Shown here: piece after piece, positions 8,025 to 16,292 of the stretch
How positions within the stretch are numbered: the first letter of the stretch is position 1
Layout of the letters: every line of letters starts with the position of its first letter
From: Actinosynnema pretiosum
GTDB taxonomy: Bacteria; Actinomycetota; Actinomycetes; Mycobacteriales; Pseudonocardiaceae
NCBI RefSeq assembly: GCF_024171695.1
Contig: NZ_JAMTCF010000031.1
Coordinates: 18,893 to 64,882 of the forward strand
Length of the DNA stretch: 45,990 nucleotides
Reading direction: 5' to 3'
Program-made: the position numbers and the translations under genes
The notes under the pieces: generated by a model
The model's database searches: none
Seen by the model: only the letters and a program-made list of their open reading frames with translations
What the model was told of the DNA's origin: nothing

Positions 8025-9188
8025 GTGGACCCGAGCTTCGGCACCTACCAGCTCGCCGAGGAGCACGACGCCCTGCGCGAGGCGATCCGCTCGCTCGCCG
8101 AGAAGGAGATCGCCCCGCACGCGGCGGACGTCGACGAGCGGGAGCGGTTCCCGTCCGAGGCGCTGTCGGCGCTGGTCAAGGCCGGGTTCGCGGCGGTCCA
8201 CGTGCCCGAGGCCTACGACGGTCAGGGCGCCGACTCGGTGGCCACGTGCATCGTGATCGAGGAGGTCGCGCGGGTCTGCGCGTCCTCCTCGCTCATCCCG
8301 GCGGTCAACAAGCTCGGCACGATGCCGATCATCCTGGCCGGCTCGGAGGAGCTGAAGCGGCAGGTCCTGCCGTCCATCGCGGCGGGCGAGGCCATGGCGT
8401 CGTACGCGCTGTCCGAGCGCGAGGCGGGCTCGGACACCGCGTCGATGCGCGCGCGGGCGCGGCTGGAGGGCGACCGGTGGGTGCTCAACGGCACCAAGTG
8501 CTGGATCACCAACGCGGGCGAGTCCACCTGGTACACGGTCATGGCGGTCACGGACCCCGACGCGCCGAAGAAGTCCCAGGGCATCTCGGCGTTCGTGGTG
8601 CACAAGGACGACCCCGGCTTCTCGGTGGGGTCCAAGGAGCGCAAGCTCGGGATCAAGGGCTCGCCCACCCGCGAGATCCACTTCGAGAACTGCGAGATCC
8701 CGGCGGACCGGATCATCGGCGAGCCCGGCACGGGCCTGAAGACCGCCCTGCGCACCCTGGACCACACCCGGCCGACGATCGGCGCGCAGGCGGTGGGCAT
8801 CGCGCAGGGGGCGCTGGACCAGGCGATCGCGTACGTGAAGGACCGCAAGCAGTTCGGCCGGTCGATCTCGGACTTCCAGGGCGTGCAGTTCATGCTGGCC
8901 GACATGGCGATGAAGGTCGAGGCGGCGCGGCACATGGTGTACGTCGCGGCGGCGAAGGCCGAGCGGGGCGAGCCGAACCTCGGGTTCATCACGGCGGCGG
9001 CGAAGTGCTTCGCGTCCGACGTGGCGATGGAGGTGACGACGGACGCGGTGCAGCTGTTCGGCGGGGCCGGGTACACGCGGGACTTCCCGGTGGAGCGGAT
9101 GATGCGGGACGCGAAGATCACGCAGATCTACGAGGGCACGAACCAGGTGCAGCGCGTGGTGATGTCGCGGGCGCTGCTGAAGGGCTGA
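8025..9188 (+). CDS. Acyl-CoA dehydrogenase (FadE25-like)
   Basis: A 387-residue FAD enzyme that introduces the alpha-beta double bond into acyl-CoA. It shows YALSEREAGSDTASM and KCWITNAGEST (flavin and substrate binding), RKQFGRSISDFQGVQFMLADM, and IYEGTNQVQRVV, whose glutamate (about residue 370) is the expected catalytic base. Length is standard for short/branched-chain acyl-CoA dehydrogenases. The GTG start has gggagg 6 bases upstream, inside a perfect hairpin. Location directly after purK-purE matches fadE25 of M. tuberculosis. Acyl chain preference cannot be told from the sequence. Confidence 0.94.
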   Translation: MDPSFGTYQLAEEHDALREAIRSLAEKEIAPHAADVDERERFPSEALSALVKAGFAAVHVPEAYDGQGADSVATCIVIEEVARVCASSSLIPAVNKLGTMPIILAGSEELKRQVLPSIAAGEAMASYALSEREAGSDTASMRARARLEGDRWVLNGTKCWITNAGESTWYTVMAVTDPDAPKKSQGISAFVVHKDDPGFSVGSKERKLGIKGSPTREIHFENCEIPADRIIGEPGTGLKTALRTLDHTRPTIGAQAVGIAQGALDQAIAYVKDRKQFGRSISDFQGVQFMLADMAMKVEAARHMVYVAAAKAERGEPNLGFITAAAKCFASDVAMEVTTDAVQLFGGAGYTRDFPVERMMRDAKITQIYEGTNQVQRVVMSRALLKG

Positions 9189-9197
9189 GCCGCTCCC

Positions 9198-9246
9198 CGG
9201 CCCGTCCACCCGCGAACCCCGGTCACCGGGCGCGGGTGGGCGGCCG
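9198..9246. terminator. Hairpin between convergent acyl-CoA dehydrogenase and ArsR genes
   Basis: The perfect core stem ccacccgcg (9206-9214) / cgcgggtgg (9231-9239) is extended by flanking partial pairing. It lies between two converging stops and could end transcription from both sides. Confidence 0.7.
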
Positions 9247-9252
9247 AGGGGG

Positions 9253-9606
9253 TCAGGGCCGGTCCGGCTTCGCGCGCTCCGCCTCGCCCGCCATCCCCAC
9301 CAGGTACGCGTCCAGCTTCCGATAGCTCGCGTCCCAGAACCCCCGGAACCCCTCCGCCCACTCCGCCACCTCGCGCAGCGGCTCCGCCGACAGCTCGCAC
9401 GGGCGCCACTGGGCGTCACGGCCGCGCGTGATCAGGCCCGCCCGCTCCAGCACCTTCAGGTGCTTGGACACCGCCGGGCCGCTCATCGGCAGCGGCGCGG
9501 ACAGCTCCTTCACCGTCGCCGGGCCCTCGGTCAGCCTCGCCAGGATCGCGCGCCTGGTCGGGTCCGCCAGTGCGGCGAAGGTCGTGCTCAGCGGGTCGTC
9601 GGCCAC
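9253..9606 (-). CDS. ArsR-family transcriptional repressor
   Basis: A 117-residue winged helix protein: PTRRAILARLTEGPATVKELSAPLPMSGPAVSKHLKVLERAGLITRGRDAQWRPCEL. It lacks the metal-binding cysteine motif of ArsR/SmtB itself. It resembles the branch (SdpR-like) often paired with SRPBCC/AHSA1 proteins, though none is next to it here. The C-terminal helix (FWDASYRKLDAYLVGM) is typical of that branch. The GTG at 9606 has agggggc 7 bases upstream. A TTAACC/GGTTAA operator lies just upstream, so autoregulation is likely. It may also control the divergent DoxX gene. Confidence 0.88.
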   Translation of the reverse strand: MADDPLSTTFAALADPTRRAILARLTEGPATVKELSAPLPMSGPAVSKHLKVLERAGLITRGRDAQWRPCELSAEPLREVAEWAEGFRGFWDASYRKLDAYLVGMAGEAERAKPDRP

Positions 9607-9621
9607 GGCGTGCCCCCTTCG

Positions 9622-9644
9622 TTAACCACCCGGTTAAGTTAACC
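9622..9644. promoter_or_regulatory. Likely ArsR operator (TTAACC-N4-GGTTAA plus extra half-site)
   Basis: TTAACC (9622-9627) and GGTTAA (9632-9637) form a perfect inverted repeat, followed at once by a further GTTAACC (9638-9644). It sits 16 bases upstream of the ArsR start, between the divergent ArsR and DoxX genes. Binding is inferred from position and symmetry. Confidence 0.65.
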
Positions 9645-9704
9645 ACGTCCGGGGCGCTCATCCTGTCGGGTTCCTGTCAGGCCCCCCGTTCGGGGCAGTA
9701 TTAG

Positions 9705-9721
9705 TTGAACTTTCATATACC
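9705..9721 (+). promoter_or_regulatory. DoxX promoter with TGAA-CT-TTCA palindrome
   Basis: A perfect 10-bp palindrome (9706-9715) is followed directly by a -10-like TATACC (9716-9721). The ATG is only 9 bases further and has no ribosome binding site, so the mRNA may be leaderless. The palindrome could be a repressor site. The lower GC of this stretch stands out. Confidence 0.5.
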
Positions 9722-9730
9722 TTCGGCCCC

Positions 9731-10156
9731 ATGAACAAGTCCGACACGATCCGCGACACCGCCGCGCTCATCGGCCGGATCGGCGTGGGCGCCGTCTTCG
9801 TGGCGCACGGCTGGCAGAAGGTCTCCGAGTGGGGCATGGACGGCACGGCCGCGGCCTTCGAGGGCATGGGCATCCCCGCCCCCGCCCTGTCCGCCTGGTT
9901 CGCCGCGCTCGTCGAGCTGATCGGCGGCACCCTGCTGATCGTCGGCGCCGGCCTGCCGTTCGTGGGCGTCCTGCTGGCGGTGCCCGTCCTCGGCGCGCTG
10001 TTCCTGGTCCACCTGCCCAACGGCCTCCTCGGCGAGGGCGGCTACGAGCTGGTCCTCGTGCTCGCCGTCTCGGCGCTCGCGCTGGGCTTCAACGGCGGTC
10101 GCTTCTCCGTCGACCACCTGATCCGGGGCAAGCGCTCCGAACCCGCCCGGACCTGA
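9731..10156 (+). CDS. DoxX-family membrane protein
   Basis: A 141-residue protein with four hydrophobic segments, at about residues 12-30, 48-68, 72-92 and 100-120. The DoxX hallmark VAHGWQKVSEWGMDGTAAAFEGMGIP follows the first segment. DoxX proteins are small inner-membrane proteins linked, in a few cases, to redox balance or thiosulfate:quinone oxidation. No dedicated partner gene is adjacent. The gene is divergent from the ArsR repressor and converges on the TIGR03089 gene, with a strong bidirectional terminator in between. Confidence 0.9.
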   Translation: MNKSDTIRDTAALIGRIGVGAVFVAHGWQKVSEWGMDGTAAAFEGMGIPAPALSAWFAALVELIGGTLLIVGAGLPFVGVLLAVPVLGALFLVHLPNGLLGEGGYELVLVLAVSALALGFNGGRFSVDHLIRGKRSEPART

Positions 10157-10181
10157 CCGGCCCGAAGTCCCCCGGAAAACC

Positions 10182-10215
10182 AAGAGCCTGAGGTCACCGT
10201 CGACCTCAGGCTCTT
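10182..10215. terminator. Bidirectional terminator
   Basis: A perfect 14-bp stem (aagagcctgaggtc / gacctcaggctctt) with a 6-base loop lies between the converging DoxX and TIGR03089 genes. The A/T-ended stem would supply short U-runs on both strands. Confidence 0.93.
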
Positions 10216-10235
10216 CCACGTCCGGGTGGGAAACG

Positions 10236-10928
10236 TCAGCCCACCAGGTCGATCGTCGTCCGCTCGCTCGCCCGCCGCGCGGGCAGCAGGTCCGGGTTCG
10301 GGTTGCTGCACTGCACCAGCGACCCGCCACCGGCCAGCACCGCCAGCACCCCGTTCAGCAACCCGTCCGGCTGAGTCCACTCCACCGTGGACAGCGCCCG
10401 CGTCCCCGGCCCGATCCCGAGCACCCCGGCCCTGGATCTCGCCTCCGCGACCACCTCGTCCACCGTCGACCACCCCAGCGCCGCCGTGCCGCCGGGCACG
10501 GGCGCGTACGGGGTGAAGTCGTCGCCGAACATCCGCACCTCGTCCAGGAAGTCACCGGGCGTGCCGGTGCCCAACCCCATCGGGTGCAGGGACACCACGG
10601 ACGTGACCTCCGCACCGGGCGCCTCACCACCCGGCGCGATCAGCGCGACCTTCGCCCCGGCAGGCGCGTCCACCACCGAGGCCCCGCACCACCAGGCCCC
10701 CAGCAGCACCCCGAGCGTCTGCCAGTGCGCGGGGAGCAGCACCGCCACCGGGTCGCCGGGCTCGACGTCGTGCTCGTCGCGCAACCAGTTCGCCGTCTTC
10801 GCCGCCCAGTTCGCCGCGGTGGCCCTGGACAGCTCGACGCGGGTGCCCTCGGCGTCGTCGTAGTGCGTGATCAGCGGCCGTCCCGGTTCGGCCAGCAGTG
10901 GCGTGAGCAGAGCTTCCGTGACGGTCAA
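10236..10928 (-). CDS. TIGR03089 family protein (AMP-binding-like)
   Basis: A 230-residue protein matching the actinobacterial TIGR03089 family, here recognised from RPLITHYDDAEGTRVELSRAT, ANWLRDEHDVEPGDPVAVLLPAHWQT and LLGAWWCGASVV. These resemble the first third of acyl-adenylate synthetases, but the ATP-binding and catalytic motifs of the full enzyme are absent, so catalysis is doubtful. It follows the LCP gene by 10 bases in the same direction, as in M. tuberculosis (Rv3267-Rv3268). The start is TTG at 10928, with gagg 5 bases upstream; no ATG or GTG is available nearby. Confidence 0.85.
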   Translation of the reverse strand: MTVTEALLTPLLAEPGRPLITHYDDAEGTRVELSRATAANWAAKTANWLRDEHDVEPGDPVAVLLPAHWQTLGVLLGAWWCGASVVDAPAGAKVALIAPGGEAPGAEVTSVVSLHPMGLGTGTPGDFLDEVRMFGDDFTPYAPVPGGTAALGWSTVDEVVAEARSRAGVLGIGPGTRALSTVEWTQPDGLLNGVLAVLAGGGSLVQCSNPNPDLLPARRASERTTIDLVG

Positions 10929-10938
10929 GTCAACCTCG

Positions 10939-12153
10939 CTAGTCGACGCAGGGGGGACCTTGCTGGAGTGCCTGGCGCTGGACTACCCACCGCGCCGTCC
11001 CGTCCAACGCGACAACCTTGCCACCCGAGAACCGCTCGGTGGTGGTCGGGGCCGCGTCCGAGGTGGTCGGAGCGGTGTCCGAGGGCGCCGGGGTGGTCGC
11101 CGACGGCGTCTTCTCGCCCAGCGTCCGCGCCACGAACGCCTTCACCTGCTCCCGGTCGACCAGCACCACGCTCTGCCCCCGGTCGTTGACCGCGCCCACC
11201 GCCGTCACCGGGATCGTCGCGAACTCCACGTTCCCGCCGGAGATCCCGCCCAGCTGCCCGGCCAGCGTGGCGACGTCCAGCCCGTCGTCCACCACGACCG
11301 ACTTGCTCACCGCCTCCAGCAGCCCGGACAGCTTCGACGGGTCGGCGAACGTCCCCGCCGTCAGCAGCTTCGACATCGCCGACGACAGGAACACCTGCTG
11401 CCGGGTGATCCGGCTCAGGTCCCCGCTCGGCAGGTTCTTGCGCTGCCGCACGAACGCCAGCGCGTCCCCGCCGGACAGCGTCTGCGCGCCCGCGCGGAAG
11501 TTCGCCCCCGAGTCCGGGTCGCTGGTCGCCTCCTTGAGGCACACGTCGACCCCGCCGATCACCTCGGTCAGCCGGTAGAACCCGTACAGGTTCACCTCGG
11601 CGTAGTGGTCGACCCGCACCCCGGTCAGCTCCTGCACGACCTGCACGAGCGCCGCCCGCCCGGCCTGGTCGCCGCGCTTCTCCCGCTCGGCCAGCGGGAC
11701 GCCCTCGGACTGCAACCGCTCCATGGTGCGGAACTTCGTGACCCCGTAGGCCCCGTTGATCTTCTCCTCGCGATCGCCGGGGATCGGCACGTACGTGTCG
11801 CGGGGGATGGACACCGCGTGCGCCCGCGACCCGTCGCGCGGCACCCGGAGCACGATGATCGTGTCCGTGTTGAGGGTGTCGGTCGCCTCCGTGCGCAGCT
11901 GGCGCAGCACCGACGCGGGCAGCGGGTTGCCCTGCGCGTCGGTGCGGCTGTCGCTGCCCACCAGGAGGAGGTCGATCGCGCCGTCGTCGGCGGGCGGGGC
12001 GTTCGGCACGTCCGCCAGCGACGTCAGCACGTCGGTGGTGTTCACGCTCTCCTGGACCCGCCGCAGCGTGGACCAGCCGTAGCCGGTGACCACCAGGACC
12101 ACCACCGAGAGCAGCGCCAACGCGGTTCTGCCCGCTGCGACGACGGCCTTCAC
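10939..12153 (-). CDS. LytR-CpsA-Psr (LCP) family cell-wall glycan ligase
   Basis: A 404-residue protein with an N-terminal signal anchor (TALALLSVVVLVVTGYGW). The extracytoplasmic LCP domain shows IDLLLVGSDSRTD, LNTDTIIVLRVPRDGSRAHAVSIPRDTYV, KINGAYG and DALAFVRQRKNLPSGDLSRITRQQVFL. LCP proteins transfer lipid-linked glycan to peptidoglycan; in mycobacteria the homologue joins arabinogalactan. The tail is Thr/Ala/Pro-rich and lacks the LytR_C domain of its neighbour, yet ends PPCVD. The GTG at 12153 is chosen because ggaggggg lies 8 bases before it. It is the second of two tandem LCP genes. Confidence 0.92.
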   Translation of the reverse strand: MKAVVAAGRTALALLSVVVLVVTGYGWSTLRRVQESVNTTDVLTSLADVPNAPPADDGAIDLLLVGSDSRTDAQGNPLPASVLRQLRTEATDTLNTDTIIVLRVPRDGSRAHAVSIPRDTYVPIPGDREEKINGAYGVTKFRTMERLQSEGVPLAEREKRGDQAGRAALVQVVQELTGVRVDHYAEVNLYGFYRLTEVIGGVDVCLKEATSDPDSGANFRAGAQTLSGGDALAFVRQRKNLPSGDLSRITRQQVFLSSAMSKLLTAGTFADPSKLSGLLEAVSKSVVVDDGLDVATLAGQLGGISGGNVEFATIPVTAVGAVNDRGQSVVLVDREQVKAFVARTLGEKTPSATTPAPSDTAPTTSDAAPTTTERFSGGKVVALDGTARWVVQRQALQQGPPCVD

Positions 12154-12232
12154 CGAGACTTCCCCCTCCACCTACCCCCGTGTCCGAACAGGCTAACTCC
12201 CCGCACCCGTTCGGACCTGGGGTAGCGGGAAA

Positions 12233-13780
12233 TCAGTCCACGCAGACCACGCCGTTGGCCGTGATGGGCGCGGTGCTGCTCGCCGGGCTGGACGACCCGG
12301 TCTCCGAGCGCGCCGACGACGTGTCGTCGGTCGTGCCCAGCTCCGCGTTGTCGGCGCCCACGTAGATCAACACCTGGCCCCTCGGCACGGAGTCGTCCAA
12401 CTCGGTCGTGGCGTTACCGCCGAGCGCCTGCACCACCCGGTCCGCGTACGCCTCCTGGCCCGTTCCGTACCGGACCACGGTGGTGTCGTTGACCGAGGCG
12501 TTGAGCGCCTGCCCCTTGCGGAAGCCCTGCTCGCCGAGCGCGTTCAGCACCTTCAGCGCCACGCCGGACACGCCGGACGAGTTGTAGACCTGCACCGTGA
12601 TCGCCGAGGGCTGCGGGCCCGAGGACGGCGACGGCGACCCCGACGGCGAGCTCGACGACGACGGCTTGGGCTTGTCCGACGCCAGGTCGCCCAGGAACGC
12701 CTTGACCTCCGCCGCGTCCACCGGCAGGACGTTGCCGTCGCTGTAGGTGTCGGTCGGCGGCCCGACCGGGATGGTGCGGAACTCCAGCTTGCCCGACGCC
12801 AGCCCCTGCATCTGGCTGGCGAACTCGGTGACGTCCCAGCCCTGGCTGAGCACCACCGACTTCTGCACCGCGCTGACCAGGTCGGTCAGCTTGGTCGGAT
12901 CGGTCAGGGTGCCGGTGGACAGCACCTTGCGGGCCAGTGCGCCGATGAACACCTGCTGCCGCACGATGCGGTCCAGGTCGCCGTTCGGCAGCTCGTGCCG
13001 CTGCCGGACGAACTGCAGCGCCTCCCGGCCGGACAGGGTCTGCACGCCCGCAGGGAACTTCGCCCCCGAGTAGTACTCGTCGTCCACCGGGTTGTTCAGG
13101 CACACCTCGACGCCGCCGATGGCCTTGGTGACCTCGTAGAAGCTCGCGAGGTTCACCTCCGCGTACCGGTCGATCTTGATGGCGCCGCCGGACAGGTCCT
13201 CGATCGTCTTGATGAGCGTGCGCCGCCCGGCGAGCATCGACTCCTGCTCGATCCTCGCCAGGTCGGTCACCCCCTGCGCCTGGAGCTCGGCGGAGGTGGT
13301 GTTCTTCTGCCGCACGAGCGCGGAATTGATCTTGTGCTTGCCGAACCCGTCGGCGATCTCCACGTACGAGTCGCGCGGGAACGAGATCGCGACGGCGCGC
13401 GTCCCGTCCTGCGGGACGTGCACGAGGATGATCGTGTCGGTGTTCAGCGTGCCCTCGTCGACCCCGCCGTTCAGCAGGGCCAGCGCCTCGTCCGGGAGCG
13501 GGTTGCCCTGCTGGTCGGTGCGGCTGTCGCTGCCCACCAGCAGGATGTCGATCGCCCCGTCGAGGGGCTTGCGCGTGGATTCCGGCGAGACCGTGGAAGA
13601 CGCCTCGCCGAACACGTCCGTTGTCGTCACACCCTGGTTCAGGGTGCGCAGCTGGTGCCATCCGTACCAGGTCACCACGAGCACGGCCGCCGAGACCAGC
13701 GCGACCAGCGTCCTCCCCGTGCCGACCAGCACGCGCAGTGCGGCCGAACCCCCGGTTCGACCGGGCGGACTCCCGTCCAC
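12233..13780 (-). CDS. LCP family protein with C-terminal LytR_C domain
   Basis: A 515-residue protein: cytoplasmic tail, signal anchor (TLVALVSAAVLVVTWYGW), LCP domain (about residues 75-330; IDILLVGSDSRTD, ISFPRDSYVEI, LQFVRQRHELPNGDLDRIVRQQVF), a Ser/Pro-rich linker (SSSSSPSGSPSPSSGP), and a LytR_C domain (VQVYNSSGVSGVALKVLNALGEQGF). It ends VVCVD. It would attach glycan to peptidoglycan together with or instead of its paralogue downstream. The GTG at 13780 has ggggagg 8 bases upstream; a TTG at 13813 lies in a likely promoter (TTGACA). The gene is divergent from rmlB. Confidence 0.92.
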   Translation of the reverse strand: MDGSPPGRTGGSAALRVLVGTGRTLVALVSAAVLVVTWYGWHQLRTLNQGVTTTDVFGEASSTVSPESTRKPLDGAIDILLVGSDSRTDQQGNPLPDEALALLNGGVDEGTLNTDTIILVHVPQDGTRAVAISFPRDSYVEIADGFGKHKINSALVRQKNTTSAELQAQGVTDLARIEQESMLAGRRTLIKTIEDLSGGAIKIDRYAEVNLASFYEVTKAIGGVEVCLNNPVDDEYYSGAKFPAGVQTLSGREALQFVRQRHELPNGDLDRIVRQQVFIGALARKVLSTGTLTDPTKLTDLVSAVQKSVVLSQGWDVTEFASQMQGLASGKLEFRTIPVGPPTDTYSDGNVLPVDAAEVKAFLGDLASDKPKPSSSSSPSGSPSPSSGPQPSAITVQVYNSSGVSGVALKVLNALGEQGFRKGQALNASVNDTTVVRYGTGQEAYADRVVQALGGNATTELDDSVPRGQVLIYVGADNAELGTTDDTSSARSETGSSSPASSTAPITANGVVCVD

Positions 13781-13954
13781 TTGCGCTGCCTCCCCAGAGT
13801 CAGGTCCTGTCAACCAAGGTTAATCGCGGGTGGCTAATTCGACCCGACTTCACCCCTTATACGGGATACGGGGTAACAACCCGGTGGGTTGCACGGTTAA
13901 GACGGTGACACACTTCGCAGGAGTCGGACTGGGTTCGGACTGGAGAGGACAACC
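13781..13954. promoter_or_regulatory. Divergent promoter region between LCP and rmlB
   Basis: The region contains a minus-strand TTGACA (complement of 13808-13813) and a perfect palindrome CAACCC-ggt-GGGTTG at 13877-13891 near its centre. rmlB has ggagagg before its ATG. Shared control of glycan ligation and rhamnose synthesis is possible but inferred. Confidence 0.45.
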
Positions 13955-14944
13955 ATGCGGGTGCTGGTTACAGGCGGTGCCGGTTTCATCGGCTCGCACT
14001 ACGTGCGGGAACTGGTGGGCGGCGCCTACCCGGCCTACGCCGACGCCGAGGTCGTGGTGCTGGACAAGCTGACCTACGCGGGCAACGAGGCCAACCTCGC
14101 GCCCGTCGCGGACAGCCCCCGGCTGCGCTTCGTGCAGGGCGACATCTGCGACCGCGACCTGGTGACCGAACTGGTCAAGGGCGCGGACGCGGTCGTGCAC
14201 TTCGCCGCCGAGTCGCACGTCGACCGGTCGATCTCGGGGTCCGCCGACTTCGTGCTCACGAACGTCCTCGGCACCCAGACGATGCTCCAGGCGGCGCTGG
14301 AGGCCGAGGTCTCGCGGTTCGTCCACGTGTCGACCGACGAGGTCTACGGGTCGATCGAGCAGGGCTCGTGGACCGAGGACCACGTGCTGGAGCCCAACTC
14401 CCCCTACTCCGCGTCGAAGGCGTCCTCGGACCTCCTCGCGCGCGCCTTCCACCGGACGCACGGATTGCCGGTCTGCGTCACCCGGTGTTCGAACAACTAC
14501 GGTCCGTATCAATTCCCGGAAAAGGTCATCCCGCTGTTCGTCACCAACCTGGTGGACGGCAAGAAGGTGCCCCTGTACGGCGACGGGCTGAACGTGCGCG
14601 ACTGGCTGCACGTCGACGACCACTGCCGGGGCATCCAGCTGGTGCTCGAGGGCGGGCGCGGCGGCGAGATCTACAACATCGGCGGCGGCACCGAGCTGAC
14701 CAACCGCGAGCTGACCGAGAAGCTGCTGGAGGCCACCGGTCGCGACTGGGAGTCGGTCGAGCCGGTCACCGACCGCAAGGGCCACGACCGGCGCTACTCG
14801 GTCGACATCACCAAGATCAACCAGGAGCTCGGCTACTCGCCGAGGGTCGACTTCGCCGAGGGCCTGGCGAGCACCGTGGCCTGGTACCGGGACAACCGCG
14901 ACTGGTGGGAGCCGCTCAAGCAGCGCGCCTCCCTGGCCCGCTGA
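13955..14944 (+). CDS. rmlB: dTDP-glucose 4,6-dehydratase
   Basis: A 329-residue extended short-chain dehydrogenase that makes dTDP-4-keto-6-deoxyglucose, the second step of dTDP-L-rhamnose synthesis. It has the NAD-binding GGAGFIGSHY (7-16), the catalytic Thr-Asp-Glu at STDEVYG (127-129), YSASK (Tyr151, Lys155), and RCSNNYGPYQFPEK plus NVRDWLHVDDHC in the sugar-nucleotide site. The ATG at 13955 has ggagagg upstream. The stop overlaps the rmlD start (TGATG). Rhamnose here is expected to serve the arabinogalactan linkage unit. rmlA and rmlC are not in the window. Confidence 0.96.
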   Translation: MRVLVTGGAGFIGSHYVRELVGGAYPAYADAEVVVLDKLTYAGNEANLAPVADSPRLRFVQGDICDRDLVTELVKGADAVVHFAAESHVDRSISGSADFVLTNVLGTQTMLQAALEAEVSRFVHVSTDEVYGSIEQGSWTEDHVLEPNSPYSASKASSDLLARAFHRTHGLPVCVTRCSNNYGPYQFPEKVIPLFVTNLVDGKKVPLYGDGLNVRDWLHVDDHCRGIQLVLEGGRGGEIYNIGGGTELTNRELTEKLLEATGRDWESVEPVTDRKGHDRRYSVDITKINQELGYSPRVDFAEGLASTVAWYRDNRDWWEPLKQRASLAR

Positions 14945-15879
14945 TGGGCGGCCCGCCGACGGGCGGCCCGCTGACCGGCGACCTGCTGACCGGCGGCGTC
15001 GCGCTGCTGGTTCCCGGCGGGCGCGGCCAGCTCGGGCAGGACCTGCTCGCCATCGGCGGCCACGTGCGCGCGCTGTCGTCGGCAGAGCTGGACATCACCG
15101 ACGCGGCGGCCGTCGCGGACCGGGTGTCGGAGTTCTCCGCGTGGGCGCGTGCCGAGGGCCTCGCCCCGGTCGTGGTCAACGCCGCCGCTTACACGGCCGT
15201 GGACGACGCCGAGACCGACGAGGACCGCGCGCTCGCGGTCAACGCGCTCGGCCCGGAGCTGCTCGCGCTGTCCTGCCGCGAGCACGGCGTGCCGCTGCTG
15301 CACGTCTCCACCGACTACGTCTTCCCCGGCGACGCCACCGCGCCCTACGAGCCGGACGACGCCACCGGGCCGCGCTCGGCCTACGGGCGCACCAAGCTCG
15401 CGGGCGAGCAGCGCGTCCTGGCCGCCTGGGAGCGGTCCTGGGTGGTGCGCACCGCGTGGGTCTACGGCGCGGGCGGGTCGAACTTCGTGAAGACGATGGC
15501 GAAGCTGGCCGGGCAGCGCGAGTCGCTGTCCGTCGTGGACGACCAGCGCGGCTCACCCACCTGGTCCGCCGACCTGGCGGCCGGGCTGGTCGAGCTGGCC
15601 GCCGCGACCACCGGCCCCTCCGCGCCCGCGCAGCGGGTGCTGCACGCCACCGGCGGCGGCGAGACGACCTGGTTCGGCTTCGCGCGGGCGGTGTTCGAGG
15701 AGCTGGGGCTCGACCCGGAGCGGGTGCGGCCCTGCGGCACCGAGGACTTCCCCCGGCCCGCGCCGAGGCCCGCGTACTCGGTGCTCTCGCCGAAGGCGTG
15801 GGAGTCGGCCGGGCTGACGCCGCTGCGGCCGTGGCGCGAGGCGCTGACCGTCGCGGTGCGCGACGGCGTCGCGGGGTAG
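14944..15879 (+). CDS. rmlD: dTDP-4-dehydrorhamnose reductase
   Basis: A 311-residue enzyme for the last step of dTDP-L-rhamnose synthesis. It shows GGRGQLGQDL (26-35, NADPH binding), NAAAYTAVDDAE, the catalytic triad at STDYVF (Thr123) and YGRTK (Tyr147, Lys151), and GSPTWSADLA. The N-terminus is odd: about 18 residues of repeated GGPPTGGPLTGDLLTGG precede the first strand and are encoded by imperfect repeats of ggcggcccgctgacc. Normal RmlD proteins start almost directly at the nucleotide-binding loop. ATG 14944 is the only plausible start and overlaps rmlB by one base. Confidence 0.94.
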   Translation: MGGPPTGGPLTGDLLTGGVALLVPGGRGQLGQDLLAIGGHVRALSSAELDITDAAAVADRVSEFSAWARAEGLAPVVVNAAAYTAVDDAETDEDRALAVNALGPELLALSCREHGVPLLHVSTDYVFPGDATAPYEPDDATGPRSAYGRTKLAGEQRVLAAWERSWVVRTAWVYGAGGSNFVKTMAKLAGQRESLSVVDDQRGSPTWSADLAAGLVELAAATTGPSAPAQRVLHATGGGETTWFGFARAVFEELGLDPERVRPCGTEDFPRPAPRPAYSVLSPKAWESAGLTPLRPWREALTVAVRDGVAG

Positions 15880-15889
15880 TGGCTCGTGG

Positions 15890-15938
15890 CGGGGTGGTCC
15901 CGATCGCTCCGGGACCACCCCGTCACCACTCGGGTGGT
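15890..15938 (+). terminator. Terminator after rmlBD, with a second alternative hairpin
   Basis: A perfect 12-bp stem (cggggtggtccc 15890-15901 / gggaccaccccg 15911-15922) is followed by a smaller hairpin ACCAC-tcgg-GTGGT (15925-15938). The same ggtggtccc word occurs three times, so the arms can pair in different combinations. The rest of the gap to 16154 holds nothing I recognise. Confidence 0.85.
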
Positions 15939-16154
15939 CCCGGCGCGCACACGGGTGGGAGTCCGAACCGCCCGGCTCGACCGGGAAGCCCCGCTCCAGC
16001 CGGACTTTTCCGCAAAAACGGGGCCCTTTTCCGCACCACAGCGGATTGCGCGCAGTAGACCGTCCACCACTTCAGTGGCGAGCGCTGCGCCAAAGGGGTG
16101 GGAATTCCCGACTGGTCTGGTTCGGCGGCCCCGTGCTGGTGCAGCCTTTCCGCC

Positions 16155-16292
16155 ATGTCCGAACGTGGGCGCACCCAGAACACCACGGCCCAGCAGCAGG
16201 AAGAGCGCCAGCGCTTCCTGCGCAGGGCGGTCGTGATCAGCGGATCGCGGCAGGTTTCCGAGGAAGACCTCTTTCCCAAGAAAAAGCCTTAA
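16155..16292 (+). CDS. Small hypothetical protein (45 residues)
   Basis: A short basic and polar protein (MSERGRTQNTTAQQQEERQRFLRR...) ending in FPKKKP. No family is recognised. The ATG at 16155 has no ribosome binding site, but a weak hexamer CAGCCT ends 7 bases upstream, matching the leaderless layout used by other genes here. The last four bases overlap the end of the convergent glycosyltransferase gene. Its codon use is less biased than that of its neighbours, so it may be spurious. Confidence 0.35.
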   Translation: MSERGRTQNTTAQQQEERQRFLRRAVVISGSRQVSEEDLFPKKKP

